Below, piece by piece: positions 47,252 to 55,171 of a stretch of 64,000 nt of DNA. The position numbers and the translations under genes are program-made. The notes under the pieces were generated by a model. The model was not told the origin of the DNA. It worked only from the letters and a program-made list of their open reading frames with translations, and searched no databases. Source of the DNA: Mycolicibacterium phocaicum (GTDB lineage Bacteria > Actinomycetota > Actinomycetes > Mycobacteriales > Mycobacteriaceae); assembly GCF_010731115.1 (NCBI RefSeq), contig NZ_AP022616.1, forward strand, positions 3,658,001-3,722,000, read 5' to 3'. The stretch's first letter is position 1; each line of letters opens with the position of its first letter.

Positions 47252-48022
47252 CTAGACGAGCTGCACTAGCAGCTTTTCGACCAATTCCTTGTCCTGGTCG
47301 GACACCGCCGCTTCGGCCTCGGCACCCACCACGACAGACTCCGGGACCCCGGCCGCAAGCGCCGTCTCCTGAATGGTCAGATTGGCACCGCGGCGGGCTG
47401 CGTACAGCCGCTGTCCGAGCGTCGCGGTAGGCGCTTTCGCGCCGAGCAACGTCAGTTCGTCGATCCGGGCGCGCACCAGTCCCAATGCCTTGATCAGAGG
47501 CGGCGACACCGGCCCGAGCCGGGCGGCGCTGGCGGCGACGGCTTCGAGTTGCCGCAGGTCGGACAGGATCTGCGTGACCCACGGCGTGAATTCGGAATCC
47601 TCGATCGCCGGCAGGGCATCGGCCGTGGCGCCCAACGTGTTCACCGCCGCGACGACGGCCTGCGCGATCAGCGGCACCTCGCCGGCGTTGGTCAACGGCG
47701 GGGCGGGAGCGGCCTGCGCCTGGGCCGCGGCCGGCACCTGGGTAGGGGCCGGCTCGCCGCTACGGATCCGTGCGATGGTTCCCGGTGGCCACTGCAATAC
47801 CTCTTCGAGGCGCAAGCGCGTTCTCTCCCGCGGCCAGCTCCGGCCTTTCTCGAAGGAGATCAGCGCTCCGGCGTTGATGATGCCGTCGGCTGCCAGACTG
47901 CGCTGGCTGATGTCCAGTTCACGGCGCCGAGCGGCAGCGGCCGCGCCGGCGCGCTCCATTCCGGGATCGACTGCGGGCAGGGCGATGTATTCGGTGACGT
48001 CATCGGGATCGATGTTCGGCAC
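47252..48022 (-). CDS. XRE-type regulator with two helix-turn-helix domains
   Basis: A 256-residue protein. Residues about 28-85 form a cro/C1-type HTH (RRRELDISQRSLAADGIINAGALISFEKG), followed by an Ala/Pro-rich linker, a helical middle, and a second HTH-like segment near the C-terminus (LGQRLYAARRGANLTIQETALAAGVPESVV). The GTG start at 48022 has an excellent GGAGGTGA 7 nt upstream. It is divergent from whiB6 and convergent with the MinD-like gene. The position suggests control of whiB6 or of itself through the shared 351-bp intergenic region (inference). It is not EspR, which is shorter and single-HTH. Confidence 0.78.
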   Translation of the reverse strand: MPNIDPDDVTEYIALPAVDPGMERAGAAAAARRRELDISQRSLAADGIINAGALISFEKGRSWPRERTRLRLEEVLQWPPGTIARIRSGEPAPTQVPAAAQAQAAPAPPLTNAGEVPLIAQAVVAAVNTLGATADALPAIEDSEFTPWVTQILSDLRQLEAVAASAARLGPVSPPLIKALGLVRARIDELTLLGAKAPTATLGQRLYAARRGANLTIQETALAAGVPESVVVGAEAEAAVSDQDKELVEKLLVQLV

Positions 48023-48373
48023 CCGATGTCACCTCCCATCACTTGCGGCCCGCGCTCAACACGAAATCCGGAGCGCTGTCAGCAGTCCGGTACAGCTTAG
48101 CCCGTTCCGTCCCGCATAACTATTGCGTTGACAGTCACTGAACCGTATCGGTGTGGCGCCAAGCGCTTCAGTTAGACCGTACACCCCACCTGATTGTCGA
48201 CTTTCACCAATGTTATTCCGGACCATTCGGATGATTTGGGTCTCGTTACAGCCCGCTGACCTGCGATTATTCGTAACGCTACGGTTTACCTGTTGCGTTA
48301 CTGCAGTCTGGCGCTATAGATTCTTCCCAACCGCGACGGAACAGTCGCAGCGCAACAACAAAGGAGTACTCCG
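48023..48373. promoter_or_regulatory. Divergent regulator region upstream of whiB6 with promoter and inverted repeat
   Basis: A 351-bp gap, visibly less GC-rich than its surroundings. The whiB6 promoter is likely TTGCGT (48293-48298), 16 bp, TATAGA (48315-48320). An inverted repeat GTAACGC (48273-48279) / GCGTTAC (48295-48301), with centres 22 bp apart, overlaps this -35 box, and further GTTAC motifs lie at 48245-48249. That arrangement is typical of a repressor or autoregulatory site. On the minus strand TAGTTA near 48120 could be the -10 of the XRE gene. Confidence 0.5.
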
Positions 48374-48670
48374 ATGACCGCAATTGCCATGGACGGCCTG
48401 CCGCTCGGTGAGTGCACCCGGAGCCCGGAGCAGTGGACGACGATCGCCAGCGAAGAGGCCAAGAGCCTCTGCCGCCAGTGCCCGCGCCGCTGGGCCTGCG
48501 CGCGTGACGCCGTCGAACTGCCCCGCGCCGAAGGCCTCTGGGCCGGCATCGTCATCCCGGCCGAGGAGGGCCGCGGCCGGACGTTCGCGATGAAGCAACT
48601 GCGGTCCCTGGCCGAGGCCAACGGCTACCCGGTCCGCCGCCAGCGCCGCATCTTCCTCGAAGTCGCGTAG
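48374..48670 (+). CDS. whiB6: WhiB-family iron-sulfur regulator, WhiB6
   Basis: A 98-residue Wbl protein with four cluster-binding cysteines (Cys14, then the C-x2-C-x5-C group in LCRQCPRRWACARD) and the GLWAGIVIP turn in place of the usual G(V/I)WGG. A basic C-terminal RRQRR segment completes it. Its site next to ESX-1 and the Rv3860-like gene identifies it as WhiB6, which in M. tuberculosis and M. marinum responds to redox/ESX-1 status and controls esx-1 genes. AAGGAG lies 7 nt before the ATG. An 18-bp stem terminator follows. Confidence 0.92.
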   Translation: MTAIAMDGLPLGECTRSPEQWTTIASEEAKSLCRQCPRRWACARDAVELPRAEGLWAGIVIPAEEGRGRTFAMKQLRSLAEANGYPVRRQRRIFLEVA

Positions 48671-48673
48671 TAC

Positions 48674-48719
48674 CCGCTGCCCACGCTGCCGTTTGAGGGG
48701 GCGGCAGCGCGGGCAGCGG
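48674..48719 (+). terminator. Strong hairpin terminator after whiB6
   Basis: An 18-bp stem with one mismatch (48674-48691 with 48702-48719) and a 10-nt loop, directly after the whiB6 stop. It has only a weak T stretch afterwards, as is usual for mycobacterial terminators. Confidence 0.7.
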
Positions 48720-48739
48720 CTTTACGCACGAGGGTTACC

Positions 48740-49060
48740 GTGGCTCCTATGGCCACTACGAGCACCACCGACAAGACCGGAGCACCGACCACCGTCACCG
48801 CCGAAGCCGGGCGATTCACCATCGCCGTCGACGGCAAGACGGTCGGGCTGATCGATTACATCGACCAGGGTGGCCGACGCATCTTCCCGCACACCGAAGT
48901 TCAGCCCGAGTACGGCGGCCGTGGACTGGCGACGATCCTCGTCGCCGAGGCATTGGACGCCACCCGGGCCGCAGGGTTACGCATCGTCCCGGAATGCTCG
49001 ATGGTCAGCGGATACATCGCCAAACATCCCGAATACGCTCCGCTGGTCGACCAGGCCTGA
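48740..49060 (+). CDS. GNAT-fold N-acetyltransferase, YjdJ type
   Basis: A small protein of 106 residues of the GNAT_YjdJ subfamily. It has GKTVGLIDYIDQGGRRIFPHTEVQPEYGGRGLATILV, including the acetyl-CoA-binding R/Q-x-x-G-x-G/A-like RGLA, and the C-terminal IVPECSMVSGYIAKHPEY with the Cys and Tyr typical of the subfamily. The GTG at 48740 is preferred (AGGG 5 nt upstream); the ATG at 48749 is an alternative. The substrate is unknown. It converges on the PPOX-fold gene across a shared hairpin. Confidence 0.88.
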   Translation: MAPMATTSTTDKTGAPTTVTAEAGRFTIAVDGKTVGLIDYIDQGGRRIFPHTEVQPEYGGRGLATILVAEALDATRAAGLRIVPECSMVSGYIAKHPEYAPLVDQA

Positions 49061-49068
49061 GTGGTTTG

Positions 49069-49105
49069 GGCGCGCTCCGTATCGGAGAGTGATACGGGGC
49101 GCGCC
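49069..49105. terminator. Bidirectional hairpin between convergent genes
   Basis: A 15-bp stem (49069-49083 with 49091-49105, one mismatch) with a 7-nt loop between the GNAT stop and the PPOX-protein stop. Probably terminates both transcripts. Confidence 0.65.
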
Positions 49106-49109
49106 GAGA

Positions 49110-49616
49110 TCACTGCTGGTTCAGGTACTGCGCGGTCGAGCCGCTGACCGGCATGTCGGGCATGCCGAGTTTGCGGTGGTCCCAGCTGCGCATGCGGCTC
49201 GGTACGACGCGGACCGCGATGCGGTTGTTCATCATCTGGTCGACGAACGGGCGCATCTCGTCGGTGTACGGGCCGGTGTAGCGCTCCCAGACACTGATGC
49301 CGACGCGCAGGCAGGTGTCGGGATCCTCGACGATCTCGGCGGTGCCGTCGATCGACACACCACGCAGGGTGCCGTAGGTGTCACCGTCCTCGATCATCAC
49401 GGTGATGGTCGGGTCCCGGCGCAGGTTGACCGCCTTCTGCGACTTGGCCTTGGTCTCGAACCAGATTTCGCCGTCGAGCACGGCGTACCACATGGCCACC
49501 AGGTGCGGCCGGCCGTCAGCCAGGACGGTGGCCATGGTCGCGGTCCGGCTGCGATCGATGAACTCGACGATCTCGTCGTCGGTCATGACGATCTTCTTGC
49601 GCTCGTTCTGTCCCAC
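49110..49616 (-). CDS. PPOX-class (F420/flavin-dependent) split-barrel oxidoreductase
   Basis: A 168-residue pyridoxamine-phosphate-oxidase-like split barrel, typical of mycobacterial F420/FMN-binding reductases. Visible features: IDRSRTATMATVLADGRPHLVAMWYAVLDGEIWFET, then QKAVNLRRDPTITVMIEDGDTYGTLRGVSIDGTAEI. The GTG at 49616 is used; the ATG at 49586 would remove ten residues. It reads in the same direction as the crotonase and TetR genes upstream but with a 34-bp gap. Cofactor and substrate are not determinable here. Confidence 0.88.
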   Translation of the reverse strand: MGQNERKKIVMTDDEIVEFIDRSRTATMATVLADGRPHLVAMWYAVLDGEIWFETKAKSQKAVNLRRDPTITVMIEDGDTYGTLRGVSIDGTAEIVEDPDTCLRVGISVWERYTGPYTDEMRPFVDQMMNNRIAVRVVPSRMRSWDHRKLGMPDMPVSGSTAQYLNQQ

Positions 49617-49650
49617 GCTCTTATGCCTATCAGGCCGCCTCTGGGGGCCG

Positions 49651-50307
49651 TTACTCGCCCCGCAGCGCCGCGATCGCCGGGCTGAACATCGTCGCCTTGA
49701 TGGCGGCCATGGTCTGGGAATCCTTGCCCGACACCGGAATCACGAGATCCACGGCGGCGGAGACCACCGCGTCCTCGGCCGCGGCCAGCTCGACGATGCC
49801 GTACTTGGCGGCGTCGTCGCCCCCGAAGCGCCGGCCGGTGGTCATCGACGCGATGGCCGCCTGCGGCGTCAGCTTGGCCTGGATCAGCGCGGCCATGCCC
49901 GGGGTGAAGGGAATCCGGATGTCGACCTCGGGGAAACAGAAGAACCCGCGGTCGGCGCGCATGGTCCGGTAGTCGTGGGCCATGGCCAGCATGGCGCCGG
50001 CGCCGAAGGCGTGCCCGTTGACCGCGGCGGCCGTCGGGATCGGCAGCGTCAGCACCCGCGCGAACAGGGCGTGGACCCGCCCGACGTACGCCTGCATCTG
50101 GTCGCCGTGCGCCATCAGCCAGTCGAGATCCAGCCCGTTCGAGTAGAACTTCCCGGCACCGGTGGTCACGAGCCCCTGGGCGCCACCGGCGACGAGATCG
50201 TCGATGGCACTGTTGATGTCGTCGAGGAAGCCCAGCGAGAACCGGTTCTCGTCGTCGCCGAGATTCAGGATGGCGATCTTGTCCTGGTAGCTGACGGTGA
50301 TGGTCAT
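49651..50307 (-). CDS. Enoyl-CoA hydratase/isomerase (crotonase) family protein
   Basis: A 218-residue crotonase-fold protein, shorter than typical hydratases (about 260). The oxyanion-hole region reads GKFYSNGLDLDWL and the second signature is AAVNGHAFGAGAMLAMAHDYRTM, where the usual catalytic Glu pair is not obvious. RGFFCFPEVDIRIPF is typical of the small isomerase-like branch. It overlaps the TetR stop by 4 nt, so it is probably autorepressed with the TetR gene and may be its main target. Confidence 0.88.
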   Translation of the reverse strand: MTITVSYQDKIAILNLGDDENRFSLGFLDDINSAIDDLVAGGAQGLVTTGAGKFYSNGLDLDWLMAHGDQMQAYVGRVHALFARVLTLPIPTAAAVNGHAFGAGAMLAMAHDYRTMRADRGFFCFPEVDIRIPFTPGMAALIQAKLTPQAAIASMTTGRRFGGDDAAKYGIVELAAAEDAVVSAAVDLVIPVSGKDSQTMAAIKATMFSPAIAALRGE

Positions 50308-50936
50308 GGTTGTTTCCTCCTGGTTGGGGTGGGTTCGTCGGCAAGGACGGCACGGACAGCTGCGGTCAGCCGATCACGCGCCCAGCTGTTGCTGATTCTG
50401 TTGCGGGACAAGATGATTGCGGTCGGTAGGTCGACGATGCACACCGTGATGGCGTCGACCGCCGCGCCGTCGCGCCGGTCCCACAGGTGCGACGACAGCC
50501 GCACCATCAGGTCGATCAGCTGACGGTCGAGGTCTTGGAGTTGGGCCGCCAGCGCTCCCGGCAGGTCGGGGCCGAGCAGCTGGTCGCGCTGCACCCGCCA
50601 CACCAGTTCGGCCGACTGGCGTTGACGTTCGTAGAACACCGCGGGTGCTTGGGCGGCGGCGACGACGGCGTCCACGGGGTCTGCTGCGATGTCAGCGAGC
50701 GCGGCGTCGACCAATTCCGTTTGTACATCGAGGAATCGGCGCGCGGCACGCAGCCAGGTGCGGGCGACGAGCTCGGATCGCGAACCGAAGTTGTGATAGA
50801 TCGCGCCGTTGGAGACGCCCGCCGCGGCCGCCACCGAACGGGTGGTGACACCGGCCGGCCCGGCCTCGACGGCCAGCGACTCGGCGGCGTCGAGCACCGA
50901 GTCGAGGTCATACACACGAGGCCGGGGCACCGGCAC
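50304..50936 (-). CDS. TetR-family regulator of the adjacent crotonase
   Basis: A 210-residue TetR protein. HTH: GVTTRSVAAAAGVSNGAIYHNFGSRSELVA. Start GTG at 50936 (VPVPRPRVYDLDSVLDAAE), chosen because a 22-bp operator-like palindrome lies immediately upstream (50941-50962) and the longer frame runs through it. It overlaps the downstream enoyl-CoA hydratase (ATGA), forming a two-gene, self-regulated operon. The effector is likely an acyl-CoA or hydrophobic compound (inference). Confidence 0.87.
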   Translation of the reverse strand: MPVPRPRVYDLDSVLDAAESLAVEAGPAGVTTRSVAAAAGVSNGAIYHNFGSRSELVARTWLRAARRFLDVQTELVDAALADIAADPVDAVVAAAQAPAVFYERQRQSAELVWRVQRDQLLGPDLPGALAAQLQDLDRQLIDLMVRLSSHLWDRRDGAAVDAITVCIVDLPTAIILSRNRISNSWARDRLTAAVRAVLADEPTPTRRKQP

Positions 50937-50940
50937 ACCA

Positions 50941-50962
50941 TAACAGAGCAATCGCTCCGTTA
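50941..50962. promoter_or_regulatory. TetR operator candidate
   Basis: TAACAGAGC (50941-50949) and GCTCCGTTA (50954-50962) form an inverted repeat matching at 8 of 9 positions around AATC, ending 4 bp before the TetR start codon. The position predicts direct autorepression. Confidence 0.65.
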
Positions 50963-50985
50963 CTGCGCAGCGGGGGCGCGGCCCG

Positions 50986-52668
50986 TTACGGCGGATAGAT
51001 CTGCTTGATGGTCCCGTCGGCATTGACCTGCATGTATCCGGTCCCCGGCGCCGTGGAGTGGATCGCCAGCCCCAGACCGCCGCCCTCTTCACCCTCGATG
51101 ATGAGGTACAGCTGCGAGCCGGGCTCCGCGCCCAGTTGCGGCGGCGCGCCGGCCATGGTGGCCGCCACGGCCTGGGCGTTGATGGCGCTTAGGTCGGCCA
51201 GCACATCGAACGAACTGGTGGAGGTGTCCGAGCCCCACTTGTTCCAGCTGCCGCCGCGGTACATGAAGCTCTGGTCGACGTGCTTGTTCGTGGGAGAGAC
51301 GCGATCCATGACCGCGTAATCCGGGTAGACCACCAGCTTGAATCCCATGGCGTCCCCGAACTTCGCCTTGATGGTCCCGATCAGATCGGTCAGACCGTCA
51401 GCAGTCTGCAGCTGGCTCGGTCCCGCCGGCGTCGACGCCGCGGTCGACGCCGGCGTGGACATGCCACCGGTCGGGTACCCGGTGGTGCCACCGGGACCGG
51501 TGGGCACCGACGGAAACAGTTGCGCGCTGGGGTCATTGGTTGCCTGAGGCTGATCGCCCGAACCGCTGTCGGACCACATCACGTAGGCCACACCGGCGCC
51601 CCCGAGGATGACCACCGTGACCAACGCCGCCACGATCACCACCGCCGAGTTGCGCCACCATGACTGTGCGGGTTGGGCATTCGTCATCTGGGGCGGCGAC
51701 CACTGCGCCGACCCGGCACCCAGACCGTGCGCCGGGGTCGCGTACTGCGTGTGCGCGTGCGCGGGGTAGGACTCGGGGCCGGTCGTGGGGTACGGGACCG
51801 CCGGCGCGGCCCATGCCGGCGGCGGTGTCTGCTGAGCGGGTTGCGCATTCTGCGCGGGTCCGGTCAGCGCGGCACGGGCAGCGCCGGCCAGGTCTTTGGT
51901 TGTGGCGTAACGCAGTTCGGGATCTTTGGCCATGCCGGTGGCGATGACCTGGTCCATGTATGCGGAAATCCCCGGCCGCATGGTCGACGGCCGTGGCGGA
52001 TCCGAATAGAGGTGGCTGGTGATCTGCCGCTCCATGCTGTCGCCCGGAAACGGCGGGGCGCCGACCAGACATTCGTGCAGCACGCACGTCAGCGCGTAGA
52101 TGTCGGAACGCGCGTCGCACCGGTCGCTGGTGAAGCGTTCGGGCGCCATGTAGGCGACGGTGCCGATGGTGGCGCCGGTGTGGGTCAGCTTGGTCTCGCC
52201 GGCGGCACGGGCGATGCCGAAGTCGATGAGGTAGGCGAAATCGTCTGGGGTGACCAGAATGTTGGCGGGTTTCACATCGCGGTGCACCAGTCCGACCCCG
52301 TGGGCGGCGCCGAGCGCGGCGGCGATCTGTTCGACGATCGAGACGGCGCGCTCTGGTGCCAGCGGGCCGTCGGCCAACAGCTGCTGGACGGTCTTGCCGT
52401 CGATCAACCGCATCGTCACGAACAGCCGGTCGTCGATCTCACCGAAGTCGTGGATCGGCACGATATGCGGCTCATCCAGGCCCGCTGCGGCGTGCGCCTC
52501 CCTGCGGAACCGCACCTGGTACTGCTCGTCGTCGGCGAACGTCGGGGGCAGCACCTTCATCGCCACGACGCGCTTCATGGTGGTGTCGTAGGCCTTCCAG
52601 ACCTCACCCATGCCGCCGCGACCGAGCAGCTCAATCAGCCGGTACCGGCCGAACGGTGTCCCATCCAC
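50986..52668 (-). CDS. Receptor-type Ser/Thr protein kinase
   Basis: A 560-residue PknE/PknF-like membrane kinase. The kinase domain (about 8-275) has GRGGMGEVW, Lys38, HRDVKPAN at 129-136, DFG at 149-151 and APE (MAPERF). A Pro/Ala/Gln-rich linker follows, then one membrane helix (about 335-360, VVIVAALVTVVILGGAGVAYVM). The extracytoplasmic domain of about 150 residues (DLIGTIKAKFGDAMGFKLVVYPDYAVMD...) is of unknown fold and ends in a C-terminal IKQIYPP. It is transcribed alone, 50 bp after the convergent-side TetR operator. The ligand is unknown. Confidence 0.92.
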   Translation of the reverse strand: MDGTPFGRYRLIELLGRGGMGEVWKAYDTTMKRVVAMKVLPPTFADDEQYQVRFRREAHAAAGLDEPHIVPIHDFGEIDDRLFVTMRLIDGKTVQQLLADGPLAPERAVSIVEQIAAALGAAHGVGLVHRDVKPANILVTPDDFAYLIDFGIARAAGETKLTHTGATIGTVAYMAPERFTSDRCDARSDIYALTCVLHECLVGAPPFPGDSMERQITSHLYSDPPRPSTMRPGISAYMDQVIATGMAKDPELRYATTKDLAGAARAALTGPAQNAQPAQQTPPPAWAAPAVPYPTTGPESYPAHAHTQYATPAHGLGAGSAQWSPPQMTNAQPAQSWWRNSAVVIVAALVTVVILGGAGVAYVMWSDSGSGDQPQATNDPSAQLFPSVPTGPGGTTGYPTGGMSTPASTAASTPAGPSQLQTADGLTDLIGTIKAKFGDAMGFKLVVYPDYAVMDRVSPTNKHVDQSFMYRGGSWNKWGSDTSTSSFDVLADLSAINAQAVAATMAGAPPQLGAEPGSQLYLIIEGEEGGGLGLAIHSTAPGTGYMQVNADGTIKQIYPP

Positions 52669-52717
52669 CGGCTAACCATAAGACAGGCATGACTGCCATA
52701 CCCGGCTGATGCGCGGG

Positions 52718-54349
52718 TTACGCACGCACCCTGCGGCGATAGGTGACCTTGTCGAATTCCCGGCCGTGTTCGTCGACCGCGGTCACGTCCATCTCGCTCA
52801 GCAGCTGTCCGGGCCGGACGTCGACGCGGATGAAGGCGTAGTTGCGGAAACGCACGCGCGACCAGCCGACGGCCTCGGCCTTCTTCTTGCCGTCCGCGGT
52901 CCAGACATAGCTGTTCGGGACGAAGGTGTCGGGCGCTTCGTGGCCGCGGTAGCTCTCGGGCTCGCCCGGCTGGAAGCCGTACCGTGGCCGGCCGGCGCAG
53001 CCCACGGTGTAGTAGACGGTGCCGTCGGTCTCCGCGTCGACGGTCGAATTGTCGCCGGCGACCTTGGTGGGGCGGTCGCCGCGGATCGGGTCCGTGCGCT
53101 CGTAGACATGGTTGTGTCCCTGCAGCACGAGATCGACCTGATAGCGGTCGAACAGCTCGCACCAGGCCGCCCGCACGCCGCCATCGCTGGCGTGTGAGTC
53201 GGTGGTCGAGTAGGCGCAATGGTGGAAGAAGCAGACGATGAAGTCGATGTTCGGGTCGGCGCGGTAGGCGCTCAGGGTGCGTTCGACCCAGGAGTTCTGA
53301 GTGCCGTCGGAATAGCCGGTGTTGGAACGGATTTCGAAGCTGACGTCGTTGGCATCCAGCGACAGCACCGCGACGTTGCCGTACGTGAACGAATAGACCG
53401 ACGGGCAGGCCGCCGGCCCGTTGTCCGGAAAGTCCATGCGCGCCAGGTGACCGCCATATCCGTGACTCGGATACGAGGCCTCCATGTCGTGGTTACCGGT
53501 CGCGAACATCCACGGCGTGCTCGCCGCGCTGGCCTCGATGGAGCCCAGATAGACGTCCCACACGAACGGGTTGTACTTGTCGAAGCCATGTGCGGCCTTG
53601 CCGCCGGACGGGACGAACGACAGCGGCTTGCCGCCGCCGGACGGGTCGGCATACGCGATATCCCCGGCCAGCAGGTGGAATTCGGGGTTGGACGCGAGGA
53701 TCTGGTTGAACACGTTGGCGGTGTGCGGGACGTCGGGCTCGTTGTCGGGCTTGTAGTAGCTGTCGTCGTAGTCGCCGGGCTTGAGCCCCGCCGGCTGACG
53801 CGGGATGTCATCGGTGCCCTGGTCGCCCATCATGGTGAACCGGAACGGCGCCAGCGTCTTTCGCACGCTGGGCAGCGCCGTCTTGGCCGACCGCACGTCG
53901 CTGACGAAGCCTTCCTCGGTGCGCCACCGGTAGAAATGTGCGCTACCACCGGGCAGCCCGTCGACGGGTACATGGGCGTAGAACTGCTCGGCCGCCAGGA
54001 CACCACGGTCGCTGGTCGGGATCTGCGTGACGAGGTTGCGCACCTCGGCTTCGATGGTCGCGCCCAACTGATCGGTGGGCCCGTGGTCGACGAATACCTT
54101 GGTACTGCCGGGATTTCGCGACAGCTGCGCGGCCAGCCGCAGTTGGCTGTCCGCGGCGCCGCCGAAGCCGACCCGCCGGTTGGCCACGCTCAGCGGCGCG
54201 TCCTGCGCGTAGGCGCGGCGCCCGAACGGCGCCAGACCCAGGGCCGCCACCGCCGCGGCGGCCGCCGACCCGCGCAGGAAATTCCGCCGCGATACCCGGT
54301 GCCGGCGCAGGTACTGCTGGTGCCAGTCGTACTGCTCGGCGATGGTCAT
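52718..54349 (-). CDS. Tat-exported metallophosphoesterase (purple acid phosphatase-like)
   Basis: A 543-residue calcineurin-fold phosphatase, probably the counterpart of M. tuberculosis Rv2577 (529 residues). The N-terminal twin-arginine signal is SRRNFLRGSAAAAAVAALGLA. Metal-binding motifs in order: MMGDQG, LLAGDIAYAD, FATGNHDME, CFFHHCAY and LVLQGHNHVYERT. An N-terminal fibronectin-like domain (about 60-180) precedes the catalytic part. The ATG at 54349 (MTIAEQYDWHQQYL) is preferred over the longer frame because it places the Tat motif near the N-terminus; no clear ribosome-binding site is seen for either. It would hydrolyse phosphoesters outside the cytoplasm. Confidence 0.9.
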   Translation of the reverse strand: MTIAEQYDWHQQYLRRHRVSRRNFLRGSAAAAAVAALGLAPFGRRAYAQDAPLSVANRRVGFGGAADSQLRLAAQLSRNPGSTKVFVDHGPTDQLGATIEAEVRNLVTQIPTSDRGVLAAEQFYAHVPVDGLPGGSAHFYRWRTEEGFVSDVRSAKTALPSVRKTLAPFRFTMMGDQGTDDIPRQPAGLKPGDYDDSYYKPDNEPDVPHTANVFNQILASNPEFHLLAGDIAYADPSGGGKPLSFVPSGGKAAHGFDKYNPFVWDVYLGSIEASAASTPWMFATGNHDMEASYPSHGYGGHLARMDFPDNGPAACPSVYSFTYGNVAVLSLDANDVSFEIRSNTGYSDGTQNSWVERTLSAYRADPNIDFIVCFFHHCAYSTTDSHASDGGVRAAWCELFDRYQVDLVLQGHNHVYERTDPIRGDRPTKVAGDNSTVDAETDGTVYYTVGCAGRPRYGFQPGEPESYRGHEAPDTFVPNSYVWTADGKKKAEAVGWSRVRFRNYAFIRVDVRPGQLLSEMDVTAVDEHGREFDKVTYRRRVRA

Positions 54350-54494
54350 GGTCGTCGACAAATCGTCGGGGATGCCCGTGTCCGGGATTTCACCGGCGGC
54401 GGTCAGTCGGGTCGGACGCACCAGTCGATGGTGGCCCAGCACGGTCCGTCCCGCGAGTCCGACACCGGAATCACGGCCGAAGTTCAGCCGGGGT

Positions 54495-54932
54495 TCACGG
54501 AATCGCGATCAACGACGCCGGGGCGCCGTACCGCTGTGGCCAGTCCTGCCATGCGACGTCCGTCGGGCCGACGGCCTGCTCCGATACCGTCCACTCGCCG
54601 CCGTGTTGGTTCAACAGCGCCGCGTAGGCCCGCGAGACGAACCCTTCGGCGGCGCCGTCGGCAAGCGGTGTCCCGCGGAAGTCGAACTGCCGGCCGTCGG
54701 CGCCGCGGATACCGCCGTATACGAACGCCCACGGCCCGGAGACGTTGATGGCCTCGACCGCGAGCGTTGCGGGCTTGCCGAGTTCGGCCCTCAGCGCCGC
54801 GACGGCCGGCGCCACGATGGCCGCTCCAGTCGGCGAACCCGGGTCGACGCCCGGGTCCGCCCCGGCCCGCGCGGCACCGATCAGGATCGACAGCGACACC
54901 GTCAGCAGCACCACGACCACTCGCCGGAACAT
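54495..54932 (-). CDS. Small secreted protein of unknown function
   Basis: A 145-residue predicted exported protein with a hydrophobic signal peptide (MFRRVVVVLLTVSLSILIGAARAGA) cleaved near AGA-DP. The mature part contains VSGPWAFVYGGIRGADGRQFDFRGTPLADGAAEGFVSRAYAALLNQHGGEWTV, which suggests a compact alpha/beta domain. I do not recognise the family. It sits alone between the phosphatase (same strand) and the divergent PepD gene. Confidence 0.75.
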   Translation of the reverse strand: MFRRVVVVLLTVSLSILIGAARAGADPGVDPGSPTGAAIVAPAVAALRAELGKPATLAVEAINVSGPWAFVYGGIRGADGRQFDFRGTPLADGAAEGFVSRAYAALLNQHGGEWTVSEQAVGPTDVAWQDWPQRYGAPASLIAIP

Positions 54933-55171
54933 GCGGTGACGGTATCGAGGTCAGCACGAGTACGCCATACGCTGAAGCCATGGATCGCGGGTGCCAGGAC
55001 ACCTCACGTGGATCCGCGCGACCGACCCGAAATGACACTTTTTGTGATCTGAAAAGTCTTGGGCTGTCCCGAACTCTTTCTCAGCAACGCCTCAGTTGGC
55101 GGCGGCACGGTGGAGACATCAAGCGCGAGCACGCCTGTCTTACCGACGTTTCGAGAAAGTAGTCAACGCCA

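Noticed and set aside
55030..55171. SigE/SigH-like promoter (GAAC...GTT) before pepD
   Set aside because: The two elements are partial and the spacing unconvincing; not reported as a feature.
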